A DNA stretch of 64,000 nt from Aphrocallistes beatrix (Eukaryota > Porifera > Hexactinellida > Sceptrulophora > Aphrocallistidae), in assembly GCA_963281255.1 (NCBI GenBank), contig OY725500.1:2108001-2172000 (forward strand), in the 5' to 3' direction. Under the pieces are notes generated by a model. It had not been told where the DNA came from and did no database searches. It worked only from the letters and a program-made list of their open reading frames with translations. The position numbers were made by a program, and so were the translations under genes. This document shows positions 12,246-23,146 of the stretch, piece by piece (position 1 is the stretch's first letter; every line of letters begins with the position of its first letter).

Positions 12246-13311
12246 CATAGCCTACTCTAATAATGCCTCACAGTAAAATAACCAAGGATGCGGTAATAGC
12301 CGAATGGATTAATACACGATTAGCCTAAAGTCTTCAACCAGGTAGGATAGGCATTAAGAATGTATTACCAGCATATATAAACATGGTGCAAAGTATATAT
12401 ATCCGTTGTCAAAATTTCGATTCGTCATCATATCATTGCGCAACAGGTCATTTTAAGCACGATTTTGGCAATTTTCTAAGCTGTTTTAACCCTATTTCTA
12501 AATGATATTAAGGTGTGATTTTTGTGTAGAACCAAGATTAGTACGAGTTGATTTGAAAAATTTAGAATTTTTCAATGGAATGTTGTTACATTCCTGCGTT
12601 GCTATGATAAAGCATTTTGGTCAATTTGGGCCATATCCTGCAAACTGTAAGAACTAGGTGTTCAAATTTGATTTTATTTGATAGGCAATTGGCTACTTCC
12701 TATTAGGTAATAATACAATTTAAACTTCTAAATTCACAGACTATAGAGTTATGAGACAATTTAGTGTTTTGGCCACATTCTTAAAATCAACCCATAACTC
12801 AAAACTCGTTAAATTTAGAAGTTCAAGTAATATTATCACCTAATAGGAAGTAGGCCATTGCCTATCAAACACGATCGAATTTGAAGATCTAGCTACTACA
12901 GTTTGCACGAAATGGCCCAAACTGACCAAAATGCTTTACCATAGCAACGCAGGAATGCAACAACGTTCCATTGAAAAATTCTAAATTTTTCAAATCAACT
13001 TGTACTAATCTTGGTTCTACACAAAAATCACACATTAATACCATTTAGAAATAGGGCTAAAACAGCTTAGAAAATCGCTAAAATTGTCCTTAGAATGACC
13101 TGTTGCGCAATGATATGATGACTAATCGAAATTTTTCGAACGGATATATGTACTTTGATATCATGTTTATATATGCTGGTAATACATTCTTAATGGCTAT
13201 TCTGCATGGTTAACGATTTCAGGCTAATCGTGTATTAATCCATTCGGCTATTACTTCATCCCTAGTCCATGATTTTCAGTCTACTGTGAGGCATTATTAG
13301 AGTAGGCTATG
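12246..13311. mobile_element. Family E long-inverted-repeat element, 7-bp duplication
   Basis: It starts CATAGCCTACTCTAATAATG and ends with the inverse, and its two halves are long inverted arms of several hundred bases (compare about 12400-12700 with 12830-13160). The flanking duplication is ATTAACC (12239-12245 and 13312-13318), 7 bp. Its length of 1066 bp equals the second copy at 41047-42112. It sits immediately beside the hAT element at 11582-12236 and shares its target sequence. No coding sequence is seen. Confidence 0.85.
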
Positions 13312-13611
13312 ATTAACCATATTTGGAGATTTTTTTTGGGTGTCCGTGCATAGCAACGGCCAGGATTTTTTTCACATTCCTGGCCGTTGCTAGGAACCCG
13401 CAGCCAAAGAATTTCTCCAAATGTGTCCAATATATATATCAAATTGCTGGAGATTTAGTGCTGAGGACGAATTTAGCATTAGAATGATGATCTGACATGG
13501 TTCAAAGAAGTTATGGATATAAGACATTTCGATTAAAAAATGTGTCCTTTTTTGGGCGACACCAGGTTTTTCCAAACGAGTGTCCATTTCTCTCATCGAG
13601 TTTCTCTTTAG

Positions 13612-13700
13612 TAATGTGTACAGAAAAATTGGAGCACTTTTCATAATTATTTTGGAAGTTCCGGCCTTGGATCTCCCAGATTCGGTCAAAATTCATATAA
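13612..13700 (-). repeat. Short family A fragment
   Basis: About 85 bases match the internal A segment seen near 30480-30560 (TGTACAGAAAAATTGGAG, then TTCCGGCCTTGGATCTC). No ends are present. Confidence 0.6.
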
Positions 13701-13789
13701 GATTGTTCATTGAGTAGAGTAATTTAGTAATTATGTTCAACTATGACTAATTGGAATGTGTTGATTTCGAATCTGAAATCAGATTTTGA

Positions 13790-14122
13790 GTATCCTTACT
13801 ATTAAAACTCGATTAATATACGTATATATATATATATATGTAACGAATTGATTGAAGAAACTGCTTGGCACATGAAGCTGATTTTTGGCATGTGAGTGTC
13901 TTTTTAGCTATGGCTCCAATATTTTCTGAGCTCGGGAGAAAATGTCGACTCATCATGGAATTACGACGTCATTGTCGCTTTTTCTAAATTAGAAATTTCC
14001 GTATTTCGACTATTCCTCAGCCATTTTAGGTGCTAGAAGGTTGAGATTTTAATAGAATGTGTAGTATCCTTACTATTAAAACTCGATTAATGTTTGTATA
14101 TCCTTACTATTAAAACTCGATG

Positions 14123-14159
<37 letters not shown>

Positions 14160-15185
14160 GTAACGAATTGATTGAAGAAACTGCCGGGCGCAGAAGGCTG
14201 ATTTTTGGCATGTGGGAGTCTTTTGGCTATGGCTCCAGTAAGTTCTGAGTTCAGAGCAAAATGTCGACTCATCATGGAATTATGACGTCATTGTCACATT
14301 TTAAAAAGTTAAGCAACACAGTTATTCGGGCATAACTCAGCCATTATAGGAGATAGAAGGCTGAAATTTTAAAAGAATCTGTATACTAACATACCTCACA
14401 TATGATGCGACTTTCATCAAAAAATGATGACTCATCACTTTGTTATGACGTCATCATTACGCATCAAAAATTTTAAAATTGACAAATTTGGTGATTTTTC
14501 GAGTGATATCGATTAGCACAGTAGAACAGACATATTTAGAGATGTTATCTCCCATATAATTAACCAATGTCACTCTAGGCGACCGAAGGGAGCCTCCGGC
14601 GGACACAAAGTGTCCGTCAGCCGCGCAGCGCAAGCAAGCGCGAAGCGCGCTTGTATATAGTATATATATATATAATATATCTGTAACGAATTGATTGAAG
14701 AAACTGTTAGGCCCAGAAAGCTGATTTTTGGCATGTGGGAGTCTTTTGGCTATTGCTCCAGTAAGTTCTGAGCTCAGACGAAAATGTCGACTCATAATAG
14801 AATTATGACGTCATTGTCACATTTTGAAAAGTTAAGCAACATAGTTATTCGAGCATAACTCGCCCTTATAGGAGATAGAAGGCTGAAATTTTAATAGAAT
14901 CTGTATACTAATATATCTCACATATGATGCAACTATCATCAAAAAATGATGACTCATCACTTTGCTATGACGTCATCATTACTCATCAAAATTTTAAAAT
15001 TTGACCATTTTGGCGTTTTTTCGAGTGATATCGATATTAAAACTAAGATGGACATATTTAGAGATGATATCTCCCTTATAGTTAACCAATGTCACCTCCA
15101 GGCGACCGAAGGGAGCCTCCTGCGGACACAAAGTGTCCGCCTGCTGCGCAGCGCAAGCAAGCGAAGCGCGCTTGTATTAACTAAA
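13790..15185. repeat. Family J cluster: three head-to-tail copies (Helitron-like?)
   Basis: Three units share the order (TA)n, CTGTAACGAATTGATTGAAG, TGATTTTTGGCATGTG, ATGTCGACTCAT, two GACGTCAT motifs, then GCGGACACAAAGTGTCCG and AAGCGCGCTTGTAT. The first (from 13796) is truncated; the second (about 14100-14655) and third (about 14660-15180) are about 530 bp each. Hairpins lie at 14601-14615 and 15124-15138. The motif TATCCTTACTATTAAAACTC lies just outside the (TA)n tracts. TCCTTACTATTAAAA resembles Helitron 5' ends and a GC hairpin near a terminus is typical of them, but no clean 3' CTRR end or Rep/helicase gene is seen, so the class is unsettled. Confidence 0.6.
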
Positions 15186-15388
15186 TCGTGTGATGAAAAG
15201 TGATAAATCCTGAGATTTGGAGAAAATTGTATTACGGACCTTCGAACAGTGATTCTAAATCGTGAGATATGGGATATATTGTTACGAATTGTGGTTCTAA
15301 ATCGGTACAAAACGAGATACAGGACGAGATCATGAGATTTGAAAGACATGTCTACCTTGAGATTATATACTTAATTTACCAACCACTA
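15186..15388. other. Short unassigned spacer
   Basis: AT-rich with GAGAT/AAATCGT-like near-repeats. No gene is seen. Confidence 0.4.
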
Positions 15389-18300
15389 TTAAGGATACCG
15401 CCCGTGAAAAATCCATAGGTTTGGCTTACAGCATATATCAAGAATAGAGATATATAAGATGTTAAGCGTGGGCAGGTAGTGCAATTAAAATATATTGAGA
15501 CATGCCAAACAGTTTTTGGTTCACATTCTAGTTTTTGAATTAAAGCGTCTCAAAGTCGGTTTTTTTCGTTTTTCCCTAGCACATCTTAATGGTAAGCCCT
15601 CCTCCACTCTGTGATTTTTTTAAAGCACATGTTTGGATCAAATGCTTCGAAAATTTATTCATAGATAGTCTATCATATTTGCCACTTCATAGGACCAGAA
15701 GAAAGTTTAAATTAGAAAAATTGTAAATTTTATCGGTGTCCGAATAAAAAGGGCCAAATAACGGCGAAAAAAGCCCGATTTTCTTTGGAAATCAGAAATA
15801 AATTCACAAATTTGTAAGATATCGAAAATCGAGTGGTCCTACGCTCATTGCCTAATGATATGGAACAACTCCTGAAATTTTCAAACCTCTATCTCAAGGC
15901 AATTTTGAGTTAAAATTTTTGAAAGACGGTCAATTCTGGAATTTTAAAGTCCCGAGATATAGGGATTTGAAGTTTTGATGTTAAGAACGATGGTAAATGA
16001 GCTATTAACGATAAATAAAAGCATCCATGGGCATTTAAGGATACCGCCCGTTAAAATACCATAGGTTTGGCTTACAGCATATATCAAGAATAGAGATATA
16101 TAAGATGTTAAGCGTGGGCAGGTAGTGCAATTAAAATATATTGAGACATGCCAAACAGTTTTTGGTTCACATTTCTAGTTTTTGAATTAAAGCGTCTCAA
16201 AGTCGGTTTTTTTCGTTTTTCCCTAGCACATCTTAATGGTAAGCCCTCCTCCACTCTGTGATTTTTTTAAAGCACATGTTTGGATCAAATGCTTCGAAAA
16301 TTTATTCATAGATAGTCTATCATATTTGCCACTTCATAGGACCAAAAGAAAGTTAAAATTTTAAAAATTGTAAATTTTATCGGTGTCCGAATAAAAAGGG
16401 CCAAAAACGGCGAAAAAAGCCCGATTTTCTTTGCAAATCAGCAATAAAATCACAAATTTATAAAATATCAAAAATTGAGTGGTCCTACGCTCATCGCCTA
16501 ATGATATGGAACAACTCCTGAAATTTTCAAACCTCTATCTCAAAGCAATTTTGAGTTAAAATTTTTGAAAGACGGTCAATTTTGGAATTTTAAAGTCCCG
16601 AGATATAAGGATTTGAAGTTTTGATGGTAAGAACGATGTAAAATGAGCTATTAACGAAAAATAAAAGCATCCATGGACATTTAATCGCGTGTATACTAAT
16701 TAATTATATGTATTCCAACAGATTTTGGTGAAAATAGCAAAATTATACTGAAAATTCACAAATTACCTTGAGGCCCCTAACCCCGAATATTTTGAACCAA
16801 TTAGGGAATGTAAATCATATTCCTAGCAGTACAATGTATAATTCATCGGTTTAGAATGAATAAAGAGCTACCAAAAAGTATATTAGGAAGTTAGAGCGAG
16901 AGTCTACGACTTTTAGTTTTCAAGTTAGGATTTTCGAAAAATGCTACGTCATCACGTGATAAAAATTTGAAACTTAGCATTCCATTCCATGTAGTACATT
17001 TATTATTTAAGAATCAGATATACACCGTCTTGAAAAGTATATTAGGAATTGAGAGCTAAGAATTTGGTGTATATTTCCCGAGATATGGAGGAATCTGTTT
17101 TTGGACCATAAATGGGGGGGCTTTGACTAAAATTTGGAGATCAATGATTAGAACTTCCAAAATAATCATGTTGGGTGCTTCAAAGTTTCTGTATACATTG
17201 CTAGTGACTATTGCATTGTTTTTTGAGTATTATAGCTACTTTTGGGAACTTATTTCATGACAAGATTCACCATTTTCTAATATATTCAAAGTTCTCCATA
17301 GAATTTGTATTACAACAAAAACGATGATTAGTCTAGAAATATTTACTTTTTGACAAAGAGATGTTTGAGGAACCTATATATTATCATATATATCCTTTCA
17401 TTTAAGATTATTATAGATTATATATCTTCAATAGTTTTTAAGCATTGACATCGAGCACTTTGGGGGCCATAGAGTGGTTTGATGTCCGAACTTTACCTAC
17501 AATATACTATAACTTACGAACTAATGGTCCGATCTGAACAAACTTTTTTTTAAAATGTTCAGAATTTTTTTCTATACACAATAGCTAATATCACAACGGC
17601 TATTTCCCGAGCATTTTAGAAATGAAGTCCCTCATAAAGATATTTTCGATTGGATTTCAGGTGCCTCTTTTTCTAAATTCATCTGTTTTATAATATTTAA
17701 AGGGGCCAAAACCATTTTGAGGTTCGTATAATTGAAAAAATATCAGATAAGTTAGAAAATAATTGATGAATGCGCCGCCAAATCACGAATAACTTTCCGA
17801 TTTTTAGTACGCCTGAGCTTTAGGTGCCCAGTTCTAGAATATCAAAATAAATACCGTCCAACAAGTACGATTAGATGGTAGACTACTCAATAATCCGATG
17901 GAATTGACACTAAAAAATTCCACAATTTTTTTTTATGTTTTGCGATGTTTTTCGAGGGCGGTATCCTTAATCGCATTTATACTATTGAATTAGATGTATT
18001 CCAACAGATTTTGGTGAAAATAGCAAAATTATACTGAAAATTCACAAATTACCTTGAGGCCTCTAACCCCGAATATTTTGAACCAATTAGGGAATATAAT
18101 TCAAATTCCTAGCACTACAAAGTATAATTCATCGGTTTATAATTAATAAAGAGCTTCTAAAAAGTATATTAGGAATTTAGAGCGAGAGTCTACGACTTTT
18201 AGTTTTCAAGTTAGGATTTTCGAAAAATGCTACGTCATCACGTGATAAAAATTTAAAACTTAGCATTCCATTCCATGTAGTACACTTATTATTTAAGAAT

Positions 18301-19254
18301 CAGATATATACCGTCTTGAAAAGTATATTAGGAATTGAGAGCTAAGAATTTGGGTGTATATTTCCCGAGATATGGAGGAATCTGTTTTTGGACCATAAAT
18401 GGGGGGCTTTGACCGAATTTTGAGATAAATGCTTTGAACTTCAAAAATAATCATGTTGAGTGCTTCAAAATTTCTGTATACATTGCTAGTGACTATTGCA
18501 TTGTTTTTTGAATATAATAGCTACTTTTGGGAACTTATTTCAGTACAAGATTCGCCATTTTCTAATATATTCAAAGTTCTCTATAGAATTTGTATTACAA
18601 TAAAATCGATGATAAGTCAAGAAATATTTACTTTTTGACAAAGAGATGTTTGAGGAACCTATATATTATCATATATATCCTTTCATTTAAGATTATATTA
18701 GATTACATATCATCAATAGTTTTGAAGCATTGACATCGAGCACTTTCGGGGCCATAGAGAGGTTTGATGTCCGAACTTTACATACAATATACTATAACTT
18801 ACGAACTAATGGTCGGATCTGAACAAATCTTTTTTTAAAATGTTCAGAATTCTTTTCTATACACAATTGCTAATATCACACGGCCATTTCCCGAGCATTT
18901 TTGAAATGAAGTCCCTCATAAAGATATTTTTGATTGGATTTTAAGTGCCTCTTTTTCTAAATTCATCTGTTTTATAATATTTAAAGGGGCCAAAACCATT
19001 TTGAGGTTCATATAATTGAAAAAATATCAGATAAGCTGGAAAATAATTGATGATTGCGCTGCAAAACCACGAATAACTATCCGATTTTTAGTACTACTGA
19101 GCTTTAGGTACTCATTTCTAGAATATCAAAATAAATACCGTCCAACAAGTACGATTAGATGGTAGACTACTCACTAATCCGATGGAATTAACAATAAAAA
19201 ATTTCACCATTTTTTTTTATGTCAGGCGATGTTTTTCGAGGGCGGTATCCTTAA
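15389..19254 (-). mobile_element. Family A element (subtype II) split by a second A element
   Basis: The left end is TTAA-GGATACCGCCCGTG at 15389; the right end is GAGGGCGGTATCC-TTAA at 19251-19254. At its internal TTAA (GGGCAT-TTAA-TCGCAT) the copy at 16035-17970 is inserted, duplicating TTAA. Without the insert it is about 1.93 kb. The segments at 15389-16034 and 16035-16680 are nearly identical, so both copies derive from a recently active source. Confidence 0.9.
16035..17970 (-). mobile_element. Family A element (subtype II), nested
   Basis: TTAA at 16035-16038 and 17967-17970 bound a complete 1928-base element with inverted ends GGATACCGCCC. The ends differ slightly (left CGTTAAAAT, right TTTTCGAGGGC). 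It lies inside the preceding A element in the same orientation. No transposase is encoded. Confidence 0.9.
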
Positions 19255-19289
19255 TATAACTAAAAAAAAATATATCAAAAATATTGTTT

Positions 19290-20620
19290 TTAATATCTTT
19301 ACTATTGAAAAACGATTAATGTATACAAACGAGCTTCACTTGCGCGCAGAGCGGCTCAAATTGATTAATTAGAAAGCAGATAACCTCCCAATATATGCCT
19401 TACTGTTGTTATCGAAAACGCCTAAGAAATCACAAAATTTGGAAATTCAATTTTTGAAGCGAACTGATGACGTCATAACAATGAATATTTGAGATATATT
19501 AATATACCTGTTGCAGTGTAAATGCGAAACTGGTGGATTCGCGAATACACCAGTGGATTCGCGAATACACTGAATATAGTTGGTGGATTCGCGAATACAC
19601 TGAATAGTTGGTGGATTCGCGAATACATCGGTGCAAATGCGAAACCTTTTTATCTTAAATCTTATGGTTGATTTATATTTCTCATAGGAACAACTAGATT
19701 ACAACAAAACTTTTAATCAAGATCAATGAATGGAAATCTTATTCTAAATCGTTTTCATGTAATCTTCAAGCATGATAAATTATTCTTACATTACATACAT
19801 CACTCCTCATGCTATGCTATATTATTTGCTTTTTGGTATGTTTTAAGTTTAGAAACTTTACTTTCTCACGCCAAAAATGTAGTTGTATAGTAGCTTTCAA
19901 AACCTGTTGTTTACATCATCTTACTGACAAATTTTTAGTTATGAAACAGCTGAGAATTACTAATAATAGTGTAAATACTACGTATTTCCTTTGAGTTATA
20001 TAATTAACCAACCATAAGATTTAAGATAAAAAGGTTTCGCATTTGCACCGGTGTTTTCGCGAATCCACCAACTATTCAGTGTTTTCGCGAATCCACCAAC
20101 TATTCAGTGTATTCGCGAATCCACCAGTTTCGCATTTCCATTAAAATTTCAGCCCTCTATCACCTAAAATGGCTGAGTTATAGTCGAAAATCTGAAATTT
20201 TAATTAGAAAAAAGGTTAAAATGACAAAATAATTCCATGGTGAGTCGACATTTTCCTCGGAGGTCAGAACTTGAGGAGCCATAGCTAAAAGACTCTCCGA
20301 AAATCAGCTTTCTGTGCCTGGCAGTTTCTTCAAATCAATCCTTTCAGAGTTATATCGTCACTATTAAAAATCGATTAATATTTACTGGTACGTTTCGTTT
20401 GCTAGTGCTGCGAGGCTGGCGGACACTTTGTGTCTTCGGAGGTGCCCTATGGGCGCCTGGGCTAATATTGATTAATTATGAGCGAGAAAATATCTCTAAA
20501 TATGTCTGACTGTTGAAATCGATATCACTCGAAAAATAATCAAATTTTAAAATTTTGATGCGTAATGATGACGTCATGACAGAGTCATGAGTCATCATTT
20601 TTATCATAGTTGTACATGCA
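19290..20620. repeat. Family J copies, interrupted by a fold-back element
   Basis: ATCTTTACTATTGAAAAACG with ATACAAACGAGCTTC at 19300-19345 is the J end in inverted orientation. J body sequence (GATGACGTCATAAC, TTTCAGCCCTCTATCACC) flanks the insert at 19519-20138. A further J end with TATCGTCACTATTAAAA and the hairpin GGACACTTTGTGTC is at 20350-20435, and its body runs on to about 20620. Confidence 0.6.
19519..20138. mobile_element. Fold-back element with TTCGCGAA arrays
   Basis: The ends are AAATGCGAAACTGGTGG and its inverse CCACCAGTTTCGCATTT. Inside each end is a small array of a 17-base motif TGGATTCGCGAATACAC (four on the left, three inverted on the right), each with the palindrome TTCGCGAA. 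Further in, AAAGGTTTCGCATTTGCACC and its inverse form a second inverted pair. It splits a J repeat. I could not fix a target duplication. No coding sequence is seen. Confidence 0.7.
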
Positions 20621-20695
20621 AAAACCATCAAAAACATAGAGATATGAATGTAAAGGTGAAGAAGACAAAACATTTACTTGAAATTGGTTCATGGG

Positions 20696-22954
20696 TTAAG
20701 GATACCGCCCTCGAAAAACCATATGATTTGGCTTACAGCATACGATTAAAGTAGAGCTATAAGAGATATTAACCATGGGCAGGTATCTCCGTGAAGAAAT
20801 ACATGCACATTCCAAACCGTTTTTGATTCTCATTTCGAGTTTTTGAGATACAAATGTCTCAAAGTCTGTTTTTTTCGTTTATCGCTAACACATCTTAAGG
20901 ATACCGCCCTCGAAAAATCTTGACTGGCGTAAAAAAAAACTGCAAAATGTTTTATTGCTAATTTTATTGTATTACTGATCGGTCCACCATCTGATAGCAC
21001 TATTTGGACGGCATTTTTTTGTATTTTTTGCGAAATAACCCCCTAAAGTTTAGCGCTAATAAAAATTGAAAATTATTAGAGGATTTTGACTCATTTACCA
21101 GTTAGTTTTTAACTTATTTGATATTTTTTTAATGATATGAACCTTCACATTGTATTAGCACCTTTGGAGATTATAAAACACAAATATTTAAAAGAATGGG
21201 CAAATAAAATCCCAACAAAATAGCTCTATAAGGGAGTTCATTTATATAATCCTCGGGAAATCGCTAGTTTGATCTCAGATATTTAGCGATCACTGGGTCA
21301 GAAATAAAATTCTGATCGTTTCAAAAAAAAATTTGTCCAGATCCGACCATTTGTTCTTGAGATATCGCATATTATAGGTAAAGTTCGGCCATAATATCCC
21401 TCTAAGGTCCCGAAAGAGGCTGATGTCATATCTTAAAAACTATTGTAGATATATCATATATTATATACTTAAATAAAAGGATATATGCGAAAATATATAG
21501 GTTCCTCGAACATTCCTTTGTCAAAAAATAAATAATTCTCGACTTATCATTGATTTAATTGTAATACAAATTCTATGGAGAACTTTGAATCTATTAGAAA
21601 ATGGCGAATCTAATCATTAAATATGTGTCCAAATTTAGCTATTATGCTAAATAGTGAATACAATTGCCGTTAATAATATGTACAGAAAAATTGGAGAACT
21701 TTTGATAATTATTTTGAAAGTTCTGGCCTTGGACCTCGCAGATTCGGTCAAAAACCCCCATTTAGGGTCCAAAAAGAGATATCTCTCTATCTTTGTAAAT
21801 ACAAGTCCAAATTCTTAGTTCTCACTTCCTAATATACTTTTTACTAGTGTACATATATGATTCTTTGATAATAATTGCACTACACCCTATGGAATGTTAA
21901 GTTTTAGATTTTTGTCATATGATGACGTAGCATTTTTCGAAAATCCTAACTTCGAAACTAAAAGTCGTAGACTTTCGCTCTAACTTCCTAATATACTTTT
22001 TGGAAGCTTTTTATTCATTCTAAACTGATAGATTATACTTCGCAGTGCCAGGAATTTGAAATATTATCTACAATTATCTCAAAATATTCGGAGTTAGGAG
22101 CCTCAAGGAAATTTGTGGATTTTCAGGGTACTTTTGCTATTTTTGGTAAATATTTGGCTTTAATATACCTAAATCAGCAGTATGGATGCGAATAAATGTC
22201 TGTGGATTCTTATGTGCATTATTAATAACTCATTTTACATTCTTCTTAACACCTAAACTTAAAATCTCTATATCTCGGGACTTTAAAATTTCAAAATTGA
22301 CCGTCTTTACAGAATTATTTCTCAAATTTGGTTTGAGATAGAAGTTTGAAAATTTCAAGAGTTGTTTCATATCATTAGGCGATGAACGTAGGGCCACCAT
22401 TTTTTGGATATATTCTAACTCGGTGATTTTATTCATGATTTCCCCAAAAAAACAGACATTTTTAGCCCTTTTTTGGCCCTTTTTTTTCGGACACCGATAA
22501 AATTTACAATATTTGTCATTTTAACTTTCTTCTGGTCCTATGAAGTTGCAAATATGGTAGACTATCTATGATTCGATTTTGGAAGCGTTTGATTCCTTGG
22601 TATGTCCTAAACAATTCATTGAGTCCCTAAATTTCTACCATTAAGATGTGCTAGCGGAAAATTTAAAAAACAGACTTTGAGACACTGTATCTCAAAATCT
22701 AGAAATGAGAATCAAAAACGGTTTGGAATGTGCCAGTATTTCTTGATGGAGATACCTCCCCACGCTTAACATCTCTTATAGCTCTACTTTCATCGTATGC
22801 TGTAAGCCAAATCATATGTTTTTTCGAGGGCGGTATCCTTAATGGTAGAAATCTGGCCACTCAAGGAATTGTTTAGAAGATACCAAGGAAACAAATGCTT
22901 CACAAAATCATAGTGTATCATATTTGCTACTTCATAGGACCAAAAGAAAGTTAA
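20696..22954 (-). mobile_element. Family A element (left part), split by a nested A element
   Basis: It starts TTAA-GGATACCGCCCTCG at 20696 and runs 199 bases to an internal TTAA (CATC-TTAA), where the A element 20895-22842 is inserted. It continues with TGGTAGAAATCTGGCC to 22954, where at another TTAA (AAAG-TTAA) a B fragment begins. The rest of this copy is lost or displaced. Confidence 0.8.
20895..22842 (+). mobile_element. Family A element (subtype I), complete, nested
   Basis: It is bounded by TTAA at 20895-20898 and 22839-22842, with ends GGATACCGCCCTCG and the inverse. It is very similar to the copies at 29698-31644 and 42411-44348. It carries part of the recurring minus-strand frame (22230-22436). 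Confidence 0.9.
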
Positions 22955-23146
22955 GGGTGGTGTTTTCTTCCAGAACTAACTTTAAAAGTTTTCATTATTT
23001 TATCCTGAATTTTTTGTGTAAACTATTCTCGATGAGTTATCTGCAAAAATACACTTTTCGAAAGCTAATGAAGCAATTAAAAAGTTATTTTTTTCTCAAA
23101 TCACATAATTTATAGAGGACATTCAAGGAAACTTCAATGGCTTATG
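22951..23146 (-). mobile_element. Family B end fragment
   Basis: TTAA-GGGTGGTGTTTTCTTCCAG at 22951 is the B end also seen at 47399 and, inverted, at 32246. TTTGTGTAAACTATTCTCGATGAG follows the B order. It stops near 23146, where A sequence restarts from an earlier A position, so the other end was deleted. Confidence 0.65.

Larger units (their letters stand above)
7544..13567 (-). mobile_element. Family B element split by three later insertions
   Basis: The B end (TTAA-GATTGGCCTTTCC) is at 7544 and B sequence runs to 8181. It resumes at 11427 with CCATCAA repeated, runs to 11581, and resumes again at 13312-13567. Read across the gaps it matches the B copies at 49474-50084 and 35816-37014. The gaps are a 3.2-kb hAT-like transposon, a 655-bp hAT element and a 1066-bp E element. 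The right terminus is missing: at about 13567 it passes into minisatellite K sequence. Confidence 0.75.

Noticed and set aside
12018..12260. 80-codon frame with repeated IIRLTKLFGLT
   Set aside because: It is the translation of the GGTTAACCAAATTATTCG array in a hAT-type element.
14117..14156. (TA)n tract as a functional site
   Set aside because: It is a simple microsatellite at a repeat junction, with no further support.
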